A stretch of 33,727 bases of DNA, taken from NCBI GenBank assembly GCA_903873165.1, contig CAIQNQ010000105.1, forward strand, positions 1 to 33,727. Direction: 5' to 3'. Made by a program: the position numbers and the translations under genes. This document shows positions 25,031 through 33,727 of this stretch, piece by piece (position 1 is the stretch's first letter; the number at the start of each line of letters is the position of its first letter). The notes under the pieces were generated by a model. That model had not been told where the DNA came from. It saw only the letters and a list, made by a program, of their open reading frames with translations, and searched no databases. Source of the stretch: an uncultured Methylococcaceae bacterium. Lineage in GTDB: Bacteria > Pseudomonadota > Gammaproteobacteria > Methylococcales > Methylomonadaceae.

Positions 25031-26572
25031 TTACTTGGATTTGCTTAACAATTTTGGCACAAACCGCCTTGCTAAACCGCCAGCACGCTCACGAGCCATT
25101 TGAGGCAAAGCGTGCCAGTAAATCACTGTTACAATAGCCGCAGCCAATAGGGCTAATAATAGATATTCTTGCTTGTTACCGGGTACCTCTGCTATCACCC
25201 CTAAGCCTGTCGCTGCAATGATTATGGATGCAAAGGTCGTCGAAAATGCACGCCATGGCCAATGCATACTGTTTTTCCGTAACCAGCGTGTCGCAACCAA
25301 TAGGTAGGCAAGCAGATTAGCCAATTCCGCTAGTAATAAAGCAAACGCAGCACCACGAATTCCATAAAGAGGTACCAGCACGAACAATCCTCCAGTAGTT
25401 ATAAGAGCTGTAAGTACTGATATATATAGTTGGGTACGTACTATATTGTGCCCTTGTATCACAGCGATGGCAGGTTGGGTTAGCGCATATAATAATATGC
25501 TAAGTGAAAGCATACCGAAAACCCATGGGTCGAAAATTATTTTGCCGTGTGTCCACAGTGGAAAAAATTCAGGCGCCAGGTATTGCACTATAAGTACAGC
25601 GGGTGTCAGTCCGACACAAACAACTAGCCATACCACAGAAAATGCACCTTCCGTCCTCTGTTGGTCGCGTGCTTCTATAAAGCGCATCAACTCTGGCATA
25701 ATGGGCCCAGTGACAGTATTTAGGCCTTGTAATGCAAAATTAGCACCTGTGCGCATTGTAGAAAACGCTGCCATATCAGTAACACCTGCTAGAGGTGAAA
25801 GCAGTAATCGTACCCCTTGCTGGCGACTCATTTCTGCTAAACCTTTCAGTGTCAACCATAAGGATTTAACCCCGTTCATGATGCCTAATTTGAGTGTGGG
25901 GCGAGCTAAAAAAAAACCTTCCCGTCGAATTAGACGTACCATATCTGCTAAATGAACAACATAGAATGCAGTCGAAGTAGCACATAGGGCTATCATGGCT
26001 TGCCATAGATCAGCTCCTAAAAAAACAGCAACACCAGGTACTATGCTTGTAATTAATGAATAGAATGTACCCCACCAAGCAATGCGTGGAAAGTGACCGA
26101 AGGGCGTCAATCCCCTTACAATCAATCCTCCCATGCTTGTCGTAAATAAGAAAGTAACGGCTTGTAACATTATTGCTGCATGCCATTCATTTGCCAATTC
26201 AATGTCATGATTCATCCATTTTTCGGTGAAACCGAATTCACCTAGTATAAAAATGAAAAAAATGTCTATTAGTGTAATTAATAGGGCAATTGGTGCTGCC
26301 GAGAAAATGGTGCGGGCTATTTCTATACGGTTATTTGCTCCCAAACGCAGGCATTCATAACCCACATAATCATGGTGCCCCATATCTGCTACAGTAATAA
26401 TTGCCCAAGTTGCCTGAAGCAATAACCATGCGCCGTACACCTCAGGCTTCCAGTTACTCAGATAAAGTGGTACCAAAGCAATTTGAGTAACTATGGTGAT
26501 ACCAATACGTACCCAAGCCGCAGCACTGGCAGAAAGTATACGGGCCATCCCAGTACGTTGCGTAACACTCAT
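25031..26572 (-). CDS. wzx: Wzx-like O-antigen flippase (MOP superfamily)
   Basis: 513 residues with about twelve to fourteen hydrophobic segments. The N-terminal WVRIGITIVTQIALVPLYLSNW followed by YGAWLLLQ is the typical first helix pair of polysaccharide-biosynthesis flippases. The usual basic cytoplasmic loops and a C-terminal basic tail (RRFVPKLLSKSK) are present. It would flip the undecaprenyl-linked repeat to the periplasm. Base composition stands out: in the row 25321-25380 I count 27 G+C of 60, about twice the count in a sample from the Wzy-like gene, which suggests a different origin for this gene. Confidence 0.82.
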   Translation of the reverse strand: MSVTQRTGMARILSASAAAWVRIGITIVTQIALVPLYLSNWKPEVYGAWLLLQATWAIITVADMGHHDYVGYECLRLGANNRIEIARTIFSAAPIALLITLIDIFFIFILGEFGFTEKWMNHDIELANEWHAAIMLQAVTFLFTTSMGGLIVRGLTPFGHFPRIAWWGTFYSLITSIVPGVAVFLGADLWQAMIALCATSTAFYVVHLADMVRLIRREGFFLARPTLKLGIMNGVKSLWLTLKGLAEMSRQQGVRLLLSPLAGVTDMAAFSTMRTGANFALQGLNTVTGPIMPELMRFIEARDQQRTEGAFSVVWLVVCVGLTPAVLIVQYLAPEFFPLWTHGKIIFDPWVFGMLSLSILLYALTQPAIAVIQGHNIVRTQLYISVLTALITTGGLFVLVPLYGIRGAAFALLLAELANLLAYLLVATRWLRKNSMHWPWRAFSTTFASIIIAATGLGVIAEVPGNKQEYLLLALLAAAIVTVIYWHALPQMARERAGGLARRFVPKLLSKSK

Positions 26573-26650
26573 GATCTAATTAAGTTTATTACAAACAACA
26601 AGCTTCAGTGTTGCGATGGTTTGTATTAAAAGCGGATTTAAAGTGGTACA

Positions 26651-26679
26651 TTTATAATCGCATTGATTAAAAGTTGTAA
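26651..26679 (-). promoter_or_regulatory. Weak candidate promoter upstream of wzx
   Basis: In the 185-base gap 26573-26757 the minus strand has TATAAA (26651-26656) with TTACAA (26674-26679) 17 bases away. The -10 is good and the -35 poor. The gap separates the tightly packed CDP-sugar block from the assembly genes and would suit an internal promoter. Confidence 0.2.
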
Positions 26680-26757
26680 TAACAAGAGGCATTATATTTT
26701 GGGAATATGTCTTCATGGATTTTAGCTAAATCTAGATTTAAATTTTAGAGTGGCGCC

Positions 26758-28050
26758 TTAATTGTTAAGTATTTTTTGTGATGCTCTCATTCCACTCATA
26801 AATGCTTGATTACTCCATAGATAAGCCCATTCACCGAATCTTCCGGCAGTTTGAATGCCAACTTGTTTTAACCAATCCAAAACAAGGTCACGTCTTTCTT
26901 CCATGCCCAAATCAAAAACCACATTTCCCCATGGGAGCTGTTTATGATGCATAAAGAGGATTTCATTATCATTTTCTATCAACCCCATTTTTTTTAATGC
27001 CATCATGGTATTGGCTTTCATTTCTTCTGGGCTATGAGTTTGTGGGTTTTTTGGAGACGAGTAAATTTCAAATTGTAATGAGCTATGACCATTTGGGACG
27101 TTATCAGCTGATTTAATACTGGGTGAATAGGCTCTAGCAGCTAAAATTTCTTTATCATAAATGTAAAACCATAAGTGAGGTTGTACGTCAGCCTTATTAA
27201 AGGCGACTGATATTAAATCTACTGAGGTTGCAAATAAAGTTGCTGCAGCCTCACATACATTATCGGGTACATTGTCAATTATCTTGATAAGTTCTGGTAA
27301 TGGCATTGTATTTATTAATTGATCATAGGAACTTGATTCCCCATTTTCAAATTGCACTTCCTTATTATCTATAAAAATCTTTGTAGCTTTATACTCACAG
27401 TGTATATCAACTTCAGAAATCATAGGCTCAATAAAAGCTTTATAGCCACCCTGTTTAGGGTAGCGCATTTCTGTTGCATAGTAATAGCTTGGTGTTTCTG
27501 TAGTAAAGGCTCCATGTAAAACTTCTTTAATATCAGCCCTTCTAACTCTATTACCTATCCAGCCAATTCCAAGTTCACTTGCAGGAAGTGTCCAATATTT
27601 TTCAGTATACGGTAATTGCCATCGGGTGGCGATAGGTTCACCGTATTGATATATGAGCCAGTCTTGATAGTTATTAATTTCAATATTAGGGCGTTCAACT
27701 AGCCCTGAAATTAAATCAACTCGTTGACTTGCTTCTAGGGGAAACATATTATTTTGTACAGGATGTTTCAACCATTGTTCATTATCCCAGCACCAAGAAA
27801 CTGCAGGGTGAGCAGTATGTGGGGTAGGGTCAAATACCTTTCTTACTTCAGGTTCCGTTGCAAAAGAAAGGTGTATTGCGTTATCAAAACGAAATCCGTC
27901 AATTAAAAAGTTATCTAAGAGTCCGCCTTTTTGCGAATTGGCTTCAAAAATAGTCGAATCTATACCTGCTTTCTTTAAATGATAAGCCGCAGAAATACCA
28001 GCTATACCAGCGCCTAAAATTACAATTTTTGGGTTTCGTTCCTGACTCAT
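26758..28050 (-). CDS. UDP-galactopyranose-mutase-like flavoprotein (FAD/NAD(P)-binding)
   Basis: 430 residues. The FAD motif ILGAGIAGISAAYHL (11-25) is followed by EANSQKGGLLDN. Several segments parallel UDP-galactopyranose mutase in order: DNAIHLSF (56-63, compare KYGAHIFH), WLKHPVQNNMFPL (93-105, compare FNLPFNMNTF), YTEKYW (148-153, compare YTEKQW), RVRR (168-171), RYPKQGGYKAFIEPM (196-210) and GRFGEWAYLWSNQA (403-416, compare GRLGTYRYLD). The wider family includes protoporphyrinogen-oxidase-like proteins, so the reaction is not certain. It ends the CDP-sugar block, 6 bases after the SDR, so a pyranose/furanose conversion of that sugar is a reasonable hypothesis. No signal peptide, so it is likely cytoplasmic. 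Confidence 0.7.
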   Translation of the reverse strand: MSQERNPKIVILGAGIAGISAAYHLKKAGIDSTIFEANSQKGGLLDNFLIDGFRFDNAIHLSFATEPEVRKVFDPTPHTAHPAVSWCWDNEQWLKHPVQNNMFPLEASQRVDLISGLVERPNIEINNYQDWLIYQYGEPIATRWQLPYTEKYWTLPASELGIGWIGNRVRRADIKEVLHGAFTTETPSYYYATEMRYPKQGGYKAFIEPMISEVDIHCEYKATKIFIDNKEVQFENGESSSYDQLINTMPLPELIKIIDNVPDNVCEAAATLFATSVDLISVAFNKADVQPHLWFYIYDKEILAARAYSPSIKSADNVPNGHSSLQFEIYSSPKNPQTHSPEEMKANTMMALKKMGLIENDNEILFMHHKQLPWGNVVFDLGMEERRDLVLDWLKQVGIQTAGRFGEWAYLWSNQAFMSGMRASQKILNN

Positions 28051-28056
28051 AGTTTA

Positions 28057-28896
28057 TTATTTTGTGATTAGTGGAACATATCGCATAGGTTCATTAGGGC
28101 GGTAGGTTTTTGCACCCGCTATTATTTTTCCCGTTGCTCCAAATTCAGCCCAACATTTTTCTGCGAACTCAAGCATGGTGATTGTGTTGCCTGTCCCTAC
28201 ATTAGCAACTGTTGGAATTCCTTTTTTTACAATTGTAATGTCTTCGCTTGCATAAAGAAATGCTTCTGCGACTTTCTCTACGGGCATAAAATCTCTAATT
28301 TGTCCACCTGGTGTCATTAAGAAGTCTTCACCATTTAATGCTGCTGATTTAAGTGAAGGCCAAAAATTATTAATGTATTGACCTTCACCATACGCAGAAA
28401 ATATTCTTAGATAACAAAGTTCTATCTGGTTTTCTATTGCAAAGGCATGTGCGGCAATAAAAGCAGCTGCTTTTGATGCCGCATAAGCAGAGGTTGGTAG
28501 TAATGGGGCCTCAGCTGGAATATATTCGTAATTATCCGCAGAAAGACCATATTCAGCAAAAGTTCCTGCGACTACAAATCGTTTAACACCTGCTTTATGA
28601 GCCTTTTCAAATAAATCTAACGTGACCAAAACATTCCAATAAAATAACTCATTCCATGTGGCCGTTTTTGGGCTTACACCGATAGAAGCTAAATGAATAA
28701 AGGTATCTATACCAGAAAAATCAGATGTCTCTAATTTATCCATGTTTTTATTCAACCATACCGGTTGTTTTTTTATATCAATACATGTTTTGGATTGCTC
28801 TCTACATAACGCTGTTACGTGATGTGGCGTTGTACTCAATAGATTTAATAAGTGACTGCCTACAAAACCAGTCCCCCCTGTTAAAAATATATTCAT
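28057..28896 (-). CDS. SDR reductase for a CDP-4-keto-3,6-dideoxyhexose (abequose/paratose/ascarylose synthase type)
   Basis: 279 residues. The N-terminal IFLTGGTGFVGSHLLNLL is the nucleotide site. FIHLASIGVSP and VVAGTFAEYG precede the catalytic Tyr-x-x-x-Lys in TSAYAASKAAA, and RIFSAYGEGQ follows. By position after rfbF/G/H it should reduce the 4-keto group of a CDP-3,6-dideoxyhexose in the cytoplasm. With a 5-epimerase gene directly upstream (ATGA overlap at 28893-28896), the L-sugar route (AscF of Yersinia ascarylose) fits better than abequose or paratose. Sequence alone does not decide the product stereochemistry. Confidence 0.78.
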   Translation of the reverse strand: MNIFLTGGTGFVGSHLLNLLSTTPHHVTALCREQSKTCIDIKKQPVWLNKNMDKLETSDFSGIDTFIHLASIGVSPKTATWNELFYWNVLVTLDLFEKAHKAGVKRFVVAGTFAEYGLSADNYEYIPAEAPLLPTSAYAASKAAAFIAAHAFAIENQIELCYLRIFSAYGEGQYINNFWPSLKSAALNGEDFLMTPGGQIRDFMPVEKVAEAFLYASEDITIVKKGIPTVANVGTGNTITMLEFAEKCWAEFGATGKIIAGAKTYRPNEPMRYVPLITK

Positions 28897-29438
28897 AATG
28901 AAAAAGGTGATTTAAAGTTTTCTAGCGGTTCAAATGATTTATCTCTATCTGATATGCAGATATCTTTCGTTGGCCATTTAATATCAACGGAATCCCAGCT
29001 TATCCCAGCATCTTGATCCGGCGAATAAACAGTGCTTACTTTATAAACCATAATAGCGTTTTCGCTTAAAGCGCAGAATCCGTGTGCCATGCCCTTAGGA
29101 ATATATATACTGTTCGCTTTAGTGCTACTTAATTCAAAGGTTACATGTTGACCGTAGGTGGGCGAGTCTATTCTCAAATCAACTACAACATCCATAACTT
29201 CACCCTGCACGCAGTAAACCATTTTTACATGATCCATAGGAGGCAATTGAAAGTGTAAGCCTCTAATGACATTTTTGTTGGATATAGAATAATATTCTTC
29301 CACAAAGTGTGTCTCTAACCCTAGGTTAGCAAACGCTTGTTCGTGGAATACTTTTACAAATTTCCCACGATTATCAGCAAATACTTTTGGTTGTAGTTCT
29401 AAGCAGCCTTGGATTTTGCAGGTTTTAATATCAAACAT
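28893..29438 (-). CDS. RmlC-like cupin 5-epimerase (AscE type)
   Basis: 181 residues, the normal size of dTDP-4-dehydrorhamnose 3,5-epimerases. The catalytic set is intact: His62 in RGLHFQ, Lys72 in HVKMVYCVQGE, Tyr132 and Tyr138 in MVYKVSTVYSP. GFCAL follows IYIPKGMAHG as in RmlC. No rmlA, rmlB or rmlD is in the window; instead the gene sits 3 bases after rfbH and overlaps the SDR. That is the setting of the CDP-3,6-dideoxyhexulose 5-epimerase of ascarylose biosynthesis. Role in dTDP-rhamnose with partners elsewhere is the alternative. Confidence 0.85.
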   Translation of the reverse strand: MFDIKTCKIQGCLELQPKVFADNRGKFVKVFHEQAFANLGLETHFVEEYYSISNKNVIRGLHFQLPPMDHVKMVYCVQGEVMDVVVDLRIDSPTYGQHVTFELSSTKANSIYIPKGMAHGFCALSENAIMVYKVSTVYSPDQDAGISWDSVDIKWPTKDICISDRDKSFEPLENFKSPFSL

Positions 29439-29441
29439 GAA

Positions 29442-30761
29442 TTACTTAACACCTAAAAATGCTTCAATAGTACTCACCGCAAACTCTAACATTTCTTGAG
29501 TCAATGCAGGCTGTACCCCAATCCAAAAAGTATTATTCATTATATTATCAGTATGAGTTAAATCTCCACTGATACGGAAATTAGCCCCAATCATATAAGG
29601 CTGGCGAGTTAAGTTACCAGCAAATAATAAGCGTGAGCCAATTTTATGTTGATCTAAATGTGTCAGCAATTCTAAACGGGTAACAGGACTATTTTCTTTA
29701 ACCGTAATTGGGAAGCCAAACCATGATGGATCAGAATGTTCTGTGGCTTCGGGTAACTCTAAAAATGCTTCACAACTTTTTAAACGGGCTTTTAAGAATG
29801 CAAAGTTATCTTTACGCGCTTGAATAAAATGCGGGGCTTTTTCTAGCTGTGCCACACCACAAGCCGCTTGCATGTCAGAGATCTTTAGGTTGTAGCCTAA
29901 ATGACTGTATGTATATTTATGATCATAACCTTTAGGCAATTGACCTAATTTAAAGCAGAAACGTTTACCGCAGGTATTATCTTTTCCTGGTGGGCAAAAG
30001 CAATCACGGCCCCAATCACGGAAACTTTCAGCAATGGTTTTAAGTTTTTTGCTGTTAGTAAAAACGGCGCCACCTTCACCCATAGTAATGTGATGGGCTG
30101 GATAGAAACTCAATGTGCCAATGTCGCCAAAAGTGCCGACCATTTGACCGCGATACGTAGTACCTAAGGCGTCACAACAATCTTCAATTAACCAGAGGTT
30201 ATATTTTTTACAAAGCTCAGTTACTACATCTAGGTTAAATGGGTTTCCTAATGAGTGCGCTAACATAATGGCTTTTGTTTTAGGACCGATAGCGATTTCT
30301 ATTTTACTGGCATCAATATTATGAGTTTTAGGATCAACATCCACAAAAACGGGCACAGCACCAAATTGTAAAATAGGGTTAACTGTCGTAGGAAAGCCAG
30401 CGGCCACACCAATCACTTCATCACCTGGTTTAATCGCTCTATCACCTAATTTAGGTGAGGTGAGAGTGGTAAAAGCGACTAAGTTAGCTGAAGAGCCTGA
30501 GTTAACAGTAATTAAATGTTTAACACCAATAAAGGCGGCGAGTTTTTCTTCAAATTCGGCATTAAAGCGCCCCGTGGTTAACCAACCATCTAAAGAGGCT
30601 TCAACCATCAGTTTAAGTTCTTCTGCGCCCAGCACTTTACCAGAAGGAGGAACTACAGTTTCACCTGGGGTAAAGGTTTTAGGTGCATAAGTAATAGCCG
30701 CATATTCATCGACTAACTTGGCTATTTGTTCTCTAAGGGCTTGAGTTTTTGAATTCGGCAT
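29442..30761 (-). CDS. rfbH: CDP-4-dehydro-6-deoxyglucose 3-dehydrase (E1), PMP/iron-sulfur enzyme
   Basis: 439 residues, full length. It has the fold of sugar aminotransferases, but the PLP lysine is replaced by His: [14 protein letters not shown] has His223 (and His224) where aminotransferases have Lys, the mark of the 3-dehydrase. The [2Fe-2S] ligands are present with the E1 spacing Cys-x57-Cys-x1-Cys-x7-Cys at 196, 254, 256 and 264. It removes the C3 hydroxyl of CDP-4-keto-6-deoxyglucose using PMP and electrons from a reductase (E3). No E3 gene (ascD/ddhD-like) is found in the window, so electrons must come from a protein encoded elsewhere. It lies between rfbG (6-base gap) and the epimerase gene (3-base gap). 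Confidence 0.96.
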   Translation of the reverse strand: MPNSKTQALREQIAKLVDEYAAITYAPKTFTPGETVVPPSGKVLGAEELKLMVEASLDGWLTTGRFNAEFEEKLAAFIGVKHLITVNSGSSANLVAFTTLTSPKLGDRAIKPGDEVIGVAAGFPTTVNPILQFGAVPVFVDVDPKTHNIDASKIEIAIGPKTKAIMLAHSLGNPFNLDVVTELCKKYNLWLIEDCCDALGTTYRGQMVGTFGDIGTLSFYPAHHITMGEGGAVFTNSKKLKTIAESFRDWGRDCFCPPGKDNTCGKRFCFKLGQLPKGYDHKYTYSHLGYNLKISDMQAACGVAQLEKAPHFIQARKDNFAFLKARLKSCEAFLELPEATEHSDPSWFGFPITVKENSPVTRLELLTHLDQHKIGSRLLFAGNLTRQPYMIGANFRISGDLTHTDNIMNNTFWIGVQPALTQEMLEFAVSTIEAFLGVK

Positions 30762-30767
30762 AGGTTT

Positions 30768-31847
30768 TTATGAGTGAGAAGTTAAATTTTGATAATTTTT
30801 AATTTGTGACAGTGTTAAGTCTCGTAGATTTACCCCTGCTTGTTTTTGTTTTGACCAGTCAATAATGAGCTGTAGGGCTTCATTTAAGCGTAAAGCAGGG
30901 TGCCAGTCAAGTCGACTACGGGCTTTTGAAATATCTAGCTTTAGATAATGCGCTTCATGTGGATGACTACCTGTATCAATTTGCCACTGCGCATCGTTAC
31001 CCCATAGGTTTGCCATTTGCTCGACAATCCAACCGACTGGTTTAGCATCTTCATCATTGGGGCCAAAGTTCCACCCTTCTGCAAAATTGGGTCCGTATTC
31101 GTATAATTTTTCGGCTAAGGTTAAATAGCCGCGTAACGGTTCTAAAACATGTTGCCAAGGTCTAATAGCGTGTGGGTTACGAATATCCACAAATTGGCCT
31201 TGTTCAAAGGCGGCAAGAATATCAGGAATTAAACGATCTTGGGCCCAGTCACCACCGCCAATTACATTACCCGCACGCACAGTACCTAAGGCAACGCCGT
31301 GTTCTGCGTAAGTATCGGCATTAAAAAAAGAGGAGCGATAAGCAGAGCTGACTAATTCGGCACAACCTTTACTATTACTATAAGGGTCATAACCGCCCAT
31401 GGGTTCGTTTTCTCGATATCCCCAAGCCCACTCTCGGTTTTCGTAACACTTATCTGTAGTGATATTAACGACCACTTTAACACTAGGGCAATGTCTGACG
31501 GCTTCAAGTAAATTGACGGTACCCATGACATTAGTAGAGTAGGTTTCTACTGGATTTACATAAGAATATCGCACCAAAGGCTGTGCTGCCATGTGAATGA
31601 CAATCTCTGGTTGATGTTCAGCAAAAACAGCCTGCAACTTATCTAAGTCACGAATGTCTCCGATAATACTAGTCATGCCAGAGCCAACATCTGCAGCTTC
31701 AAATAAGCTAGGATCAGTAGGTGGTGATAGTGCATACCCCGTGACATGTGCACCTAAGCTTTGTAACCACAACGACAACCAACTGCCTTTAAATCCGGTA
31801 TGTCCAGTTAACAGGACATTTTTACCTTGCCAAAACGCTGGGGTCAT
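30768..31847 (-). CDS. rfbG: CDP-glucose 4,6-dehydratase
   Basis: 359 residues from the ATG at 31845-31847. The frame is open for five more codons, but this ATG overlaps the rfbF stop as TAATG, has GGAAGG upstream, and begins [19 protein letters not shown] as in RfbG. The NAD site is GHTGFKGSW; the active site has NITTDKCYEN and the Tyr-x-x-x-Lys of DPYSNSKGCAELV. RPWQHVLEPL is family-typical. It makes CDP-4-keto-6-deoxyglucose, the substrate of RfbH. Confidence 0.96.
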   Translation of the reverse strand: MTPAFWQGKNVLLTGHTGFKGSWLSLWLQSLGAHVTGYALSPPTDPSLFEAADVGSGMTSIIGDIRDLDKLQAVFAEHQPEIVIHMAAQPLVRYSYVNPVETYSTNVMGTVNLLEAVRHCPSVKVVVNITTDKCYENREWAWGYRENEPMGGYDPYSNSKGCAELVSSAYRSSFFNADTYAEHGVALGTVRAGNVIGGGDWAQDRLIPDILAAFEQGQFVDIRNPHAIRPWQHVLEPLRGYLTLAEKLYEYGPNFAEGWNFGPNDEDAKPVGWIVEQMANLWGNDAQWQIDTGSHPHEAHYLKLDISKARSRLDWHPALRLNEALQLIIDWSKQKQAGVNLRDLTLSQIKNYQNLTSHS

Positions 31848-32617
31848 TACCACACCTTCCAAGGCGCTTTACCGGCTTGCCATAGCTCTTCTAAATGGAC
31901 TTTATCGCGGAGTGTATCCATAGGTTGCCAAAATCCGTGATGAAAATAAGCCGACAATTGATCATCTTGTGCTAAACGTTCCATAGGTTCTCTTTCCCAT
32001 ACCGTATCATCACCATCTATATAATCAATGACTTTAGGTGACATAATAAAAAAACCACCATTGATCCAACCGCCATCACCTTGAGGCTTTTCTTGAAATC
32101 CATGTACTTTATGATCAGACAAACCTAACGCACCAAAGCGTCCGGGGGGTTGCATAGCACTTAATGTGGCTAAAGTGTTTTGTTTTTTATGAAACTCAAT
32201 TGATTCAGTGATATTAACATCGCCAACACCGTCACCATAAGTAAAACAGAAATCTTCATCTTCATTTAGATATTGACGGACGCGTTTTAAACGACCACCA
32301 GTCATAGTGTTTTCGCCCGTATCCACCAAAGTCACTTTCCATGGTTCGGCATTTTTTTGATGGACTTCCATGTTGTTGTTGCTCATGTCAAAGGTAATGT
32401 CGGACATGTGTAAAAAATAGTTAGCAAAGTACTCTTTAATGACGTAACCTTTGTAACCACAGCAAATAACAAATTCATTAATTCCATGATGAGAATAAGT
32501 TTTAAGGATGTGCCATAAAATGGGTTTTCCGCCAATTTCTATCATAGGTTTAGGTCGGGTATTGGTATCTTCTGAGATGCGTGTGCCCAGTCCACCTGCT
32601 AATATAACTGCTTTCAT
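31847..32617 (-). CDS. rfbF: Glucose-1-phosphate cytidylyltransferase
   Basis: 256 residues, the usual length. The N-terminal [20 protein letters not shown] is the nucleotidyl-transferase signature, with the RfbF-specific T[10 protein letters not shown]. [11 protein letters not shown] carries the metal-binding Asp. It makes CDP-glucose from CTP and glucose 1-phosphate, the entry step of CDP-deoxysugar synthesis. It is 24 bases after gmd. Confidence 0.96.
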   Translation of the reverse strand: MKAVILAGGLGTRISEDTNTRPKPMIEIGGKPILWHILKTYSHHGINEFVICCGYKGYVIKEYFANYFLHMSDITFDMSNNNMEVHQKNAEPWKVTLVDTGENTMTGGRLKRVRQYLNEDEDFCFTYGDGVGDVNITESIEFHKKQNTLATLSAMQPPGRFGALGLSDHKVHGFQEKPQGDGGWINGGFFIMSPKVIDYIDGDDTVWEREPMERLAQDDQLSAYFHHGFWQPMDTLRDKVHLEELWQAGKAPWKVW

Positions 32618-32641
32618 ATTAATTTTCGGTTAGTTAAAAAA

Positions 32642-33727
32642 TTATTCTCTGCTTACGGAAATTGTATAACCTTCACTTTTTAGGACGGCGACTTTTTTGG
32701 CTTCATCGTGATCGTAAGCCACCATTTCATTGATCATTTCTTGTAAAGTAATTTGTGGAACCCAACCCAATTTTTCTTTCGCTTTACTTGGGTCACCTAA
32801 TAAAGTTTCTACTTCAGCAGGTCTAAAGTAACGTGGGTCAATAGCCACAATATTTTGATCTAAAGTTAAGCCTGGTGCTTTATCACCTACAATAGCAGAC
32901 ACATAGCCTTTTTCGTCAACACCCGTGCCTTCCCAGCGGATACTAACGCCTAACTCTTGAGCAGCCATTTCTATAAATTGTCTCACAGAATATTGCACGC
33001 CAGTTGCAATAACGAAGTCTTCTGGTTGCTCTTGTTGCAACATCATCCATTGCATACGCACAAAGTCTTTCGCATGACCCCAATCTCTTAATGAATCCAT
33101 GTTGCCCATGAATAGACATTGCTCTAAACCTAAAGCAATGTTACTTAAGCCACGGGTAATTTTACGGGTTACAAAGGTTTCACCCCTGCGAGGCGATTCA
33201 TGATTAAACAAAACTCCATTGCATGCATAAATACCATAAGCTTCACGGTAATTTACGGTGATCCAATAGGCATAAAGCTTTGCTACCGCATAAGGTGATC
33301 TTGGATAAAACGGGGTGGTTTCTTTTTGCGGGATTTCTTGTACTAAACCGTATAGTTCTGACGTTGATGCTTGATAAAAACGGGTTTTACTTTCTAGCTT
33401 TAAGAAACGGATAGCTTCTAGTAAGCGTAAAGTACCCATCGCATCGACGTCGGCTGTGTATTCAGGGGATTCAAAAGACACTGCTACATGGCTCATTGCG
33501 CCTAAATTGTAAACTTCATCCGGTTGAGTTTCACTTAAGATACGCGTTAAGTTAGAACTATCGGTCAAATCACCGTAATGAAGATGGAATTTAGGGTGGG
33601 TAGTGTGTGGATCTTGGTAGATGTGATCAATGCGCTGGGTATTAAATAGAGATGAACGACGTTTAATGCCGTGTACCTCATACCCTTTTTCTAATAAAAA
33701 TTCAGCGAGATAAGAACCATCTTGTCC
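32642..33727 (-). CDS. gmd: GDP-mannose 4,6-dehydratase (5' end cut by window edge)
   Basis: The frame is open to the last base; the visible part begins [20 protein letters not shown] and includes [14 protein letters not shown] and HYGDLTD, which are near the GMD N-terminus. Only about ten codons are missing. The active site is in [12 protein letters not shown] and the Tyr-x-x-x-Lys of [31 protein letters not shown] is specific to GMD. It makes GDP-4-keto-6-deoxymannose, the precursor of GDP-fucose, GDP-rhamnose, GDP-perosamine and others. The partner that decides the product is not in the window and may lie just upstream. Confidence 0.95.
   Translation of the reverse strand, partial: GQDGSYLAEFLLEKGYEVHGIKRRSSLFNTQRIDHIYQDPHTTHPKFHLHYGDLTDSSNLTRILSETQPDEVYNLGAMSHVAVSFESPEYTADVDAMGTLRLLEAIRFLKLESKTRFYQASTSELYGLVQEIPQKETTPFYPRSPYAVAKLYAYWITVNYREAYGIYACNGVLFNHESPRRGETFVTRKITRGLSNIALGLEQCLFMGNMDSLRDWGHAKDFVRMQWMMLQQEQPEDFVIATGVQYSVRQFIEMAAQELGVSIRWEGTGVDEKGYVSAIVGDKAPGLTLDQNIVAIDPRYFRPAEVETLLGDPSKAKEKLGWVPQITLQEMINEMVAYDHDEAKKVAVLKSEGYTISVSRE

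Noticed and set aside
25446-25955. 169-residue plus-strand frame opposite wzx
   Set aside because: It is antisense to a clear membrane protein, has a Ser/Thr/Arg-rich composition typical of a shadow frame, and no ribosome site.
28098-28105. GGCGGTAG, the core of the ops/JUMPstart element that recruits RfaH to polysaccharide operons
   Set aside because: It is on the plus strand inside the SDR coding region, while the operon is transcribed on the minus strand. It encodes part of a Thr-Tyr-Arg-Pro stretch and is most likely chance.
28057-29438. Reading the RmlC-like gene and the SDR as rmlC and rmlD of a dTDP-rhamnose pathway
   Set aside because: rmlA and rmlB are absent from the window and the genes are coupled to rfbF/G/H; CDP-sugar use fits better, although it is not proven.

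Overview
The window reads as an O-antigen / surface polysaccharide locus of a Gram-negative bacterium. It carries a full set of LPS-core heptose genes except gmhB (gmhA, hldE, hldD, a GT9 heptosyltransferase), an O-antigen ligase, a Wzx-type flippase and a Wzy-like polymerase. The low G+C, the fused hldE and the gene families suggest a low-GC gammaproteobacterium, but the sequence alone does not fix the genus.

Layout. Bases 1-183 are the 5' end of a minus-strand spermidine-synthase-like gene. Bases 426-1866 hold two plus-strand genes of unclear role: a membrane-anchored small protein and a double hot-dog, MaoC-like protein. Bases 2116-2940 hold a plus-strand WecG/TagA-type glycosyltransferase. 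From 2945 to the right edge every gene is on the minus strand, so the locus is transcribed right to left.

Read in the direction of transcription, it begins with gmd (cut by the window edge). Then comes a tight CDP-sugar block: rfbF, rfbG, rfbH, an RmlC-like 5-epimerase, an SDR reductase and a UDP-galactopyranose-mutase-like flavoprotein. This is followed by wzx, a GT2, a Wzy-like protein, a CgeB-like GT, a GT4, an SDR, a WcaF-like acetyltransferase, a GT9 and gmhA. After gmhA lie a decayed copy of the 5' end of hldE, a GMC oxidoreductase and an aldo/keto reductase, and then intact hldE and hldD. The locus ends with an acyltransferase-3, a large secreted toroid-like protein, a second acyltransferase-3, an SGNH hydrolase, a WcaI-like GT and an O-antigen ligase.

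How it works together. RfbF/G/H would make CDP-4-keto-3,6-dideoxyglucose. The RmlC-like epimerase and the SDR would turn it into an L-configured 3,6-dideoxyhexose of the ascarylose type, possibly changed to a furanose by the mutase-like flavoprotein. Glycosyltransferases would build the repeat unit, Wzx would flip it, Wzy would polymerise it and the ligase would attach it to the heptose-containing core. Acyltransferases and the SGNH protein would decorate it with acyl groups.

The two most notable points are (i) the CDP-sugar block with a 5-epimerase and a mutase-like enzyme, and (ii) a 118-base ungapped direct repeat (about 82% identical) of the gmhA/hldE junction. The repeat brackets the GMC/AKR pair and marks where a once continuous gmhA-hldE operon was split.
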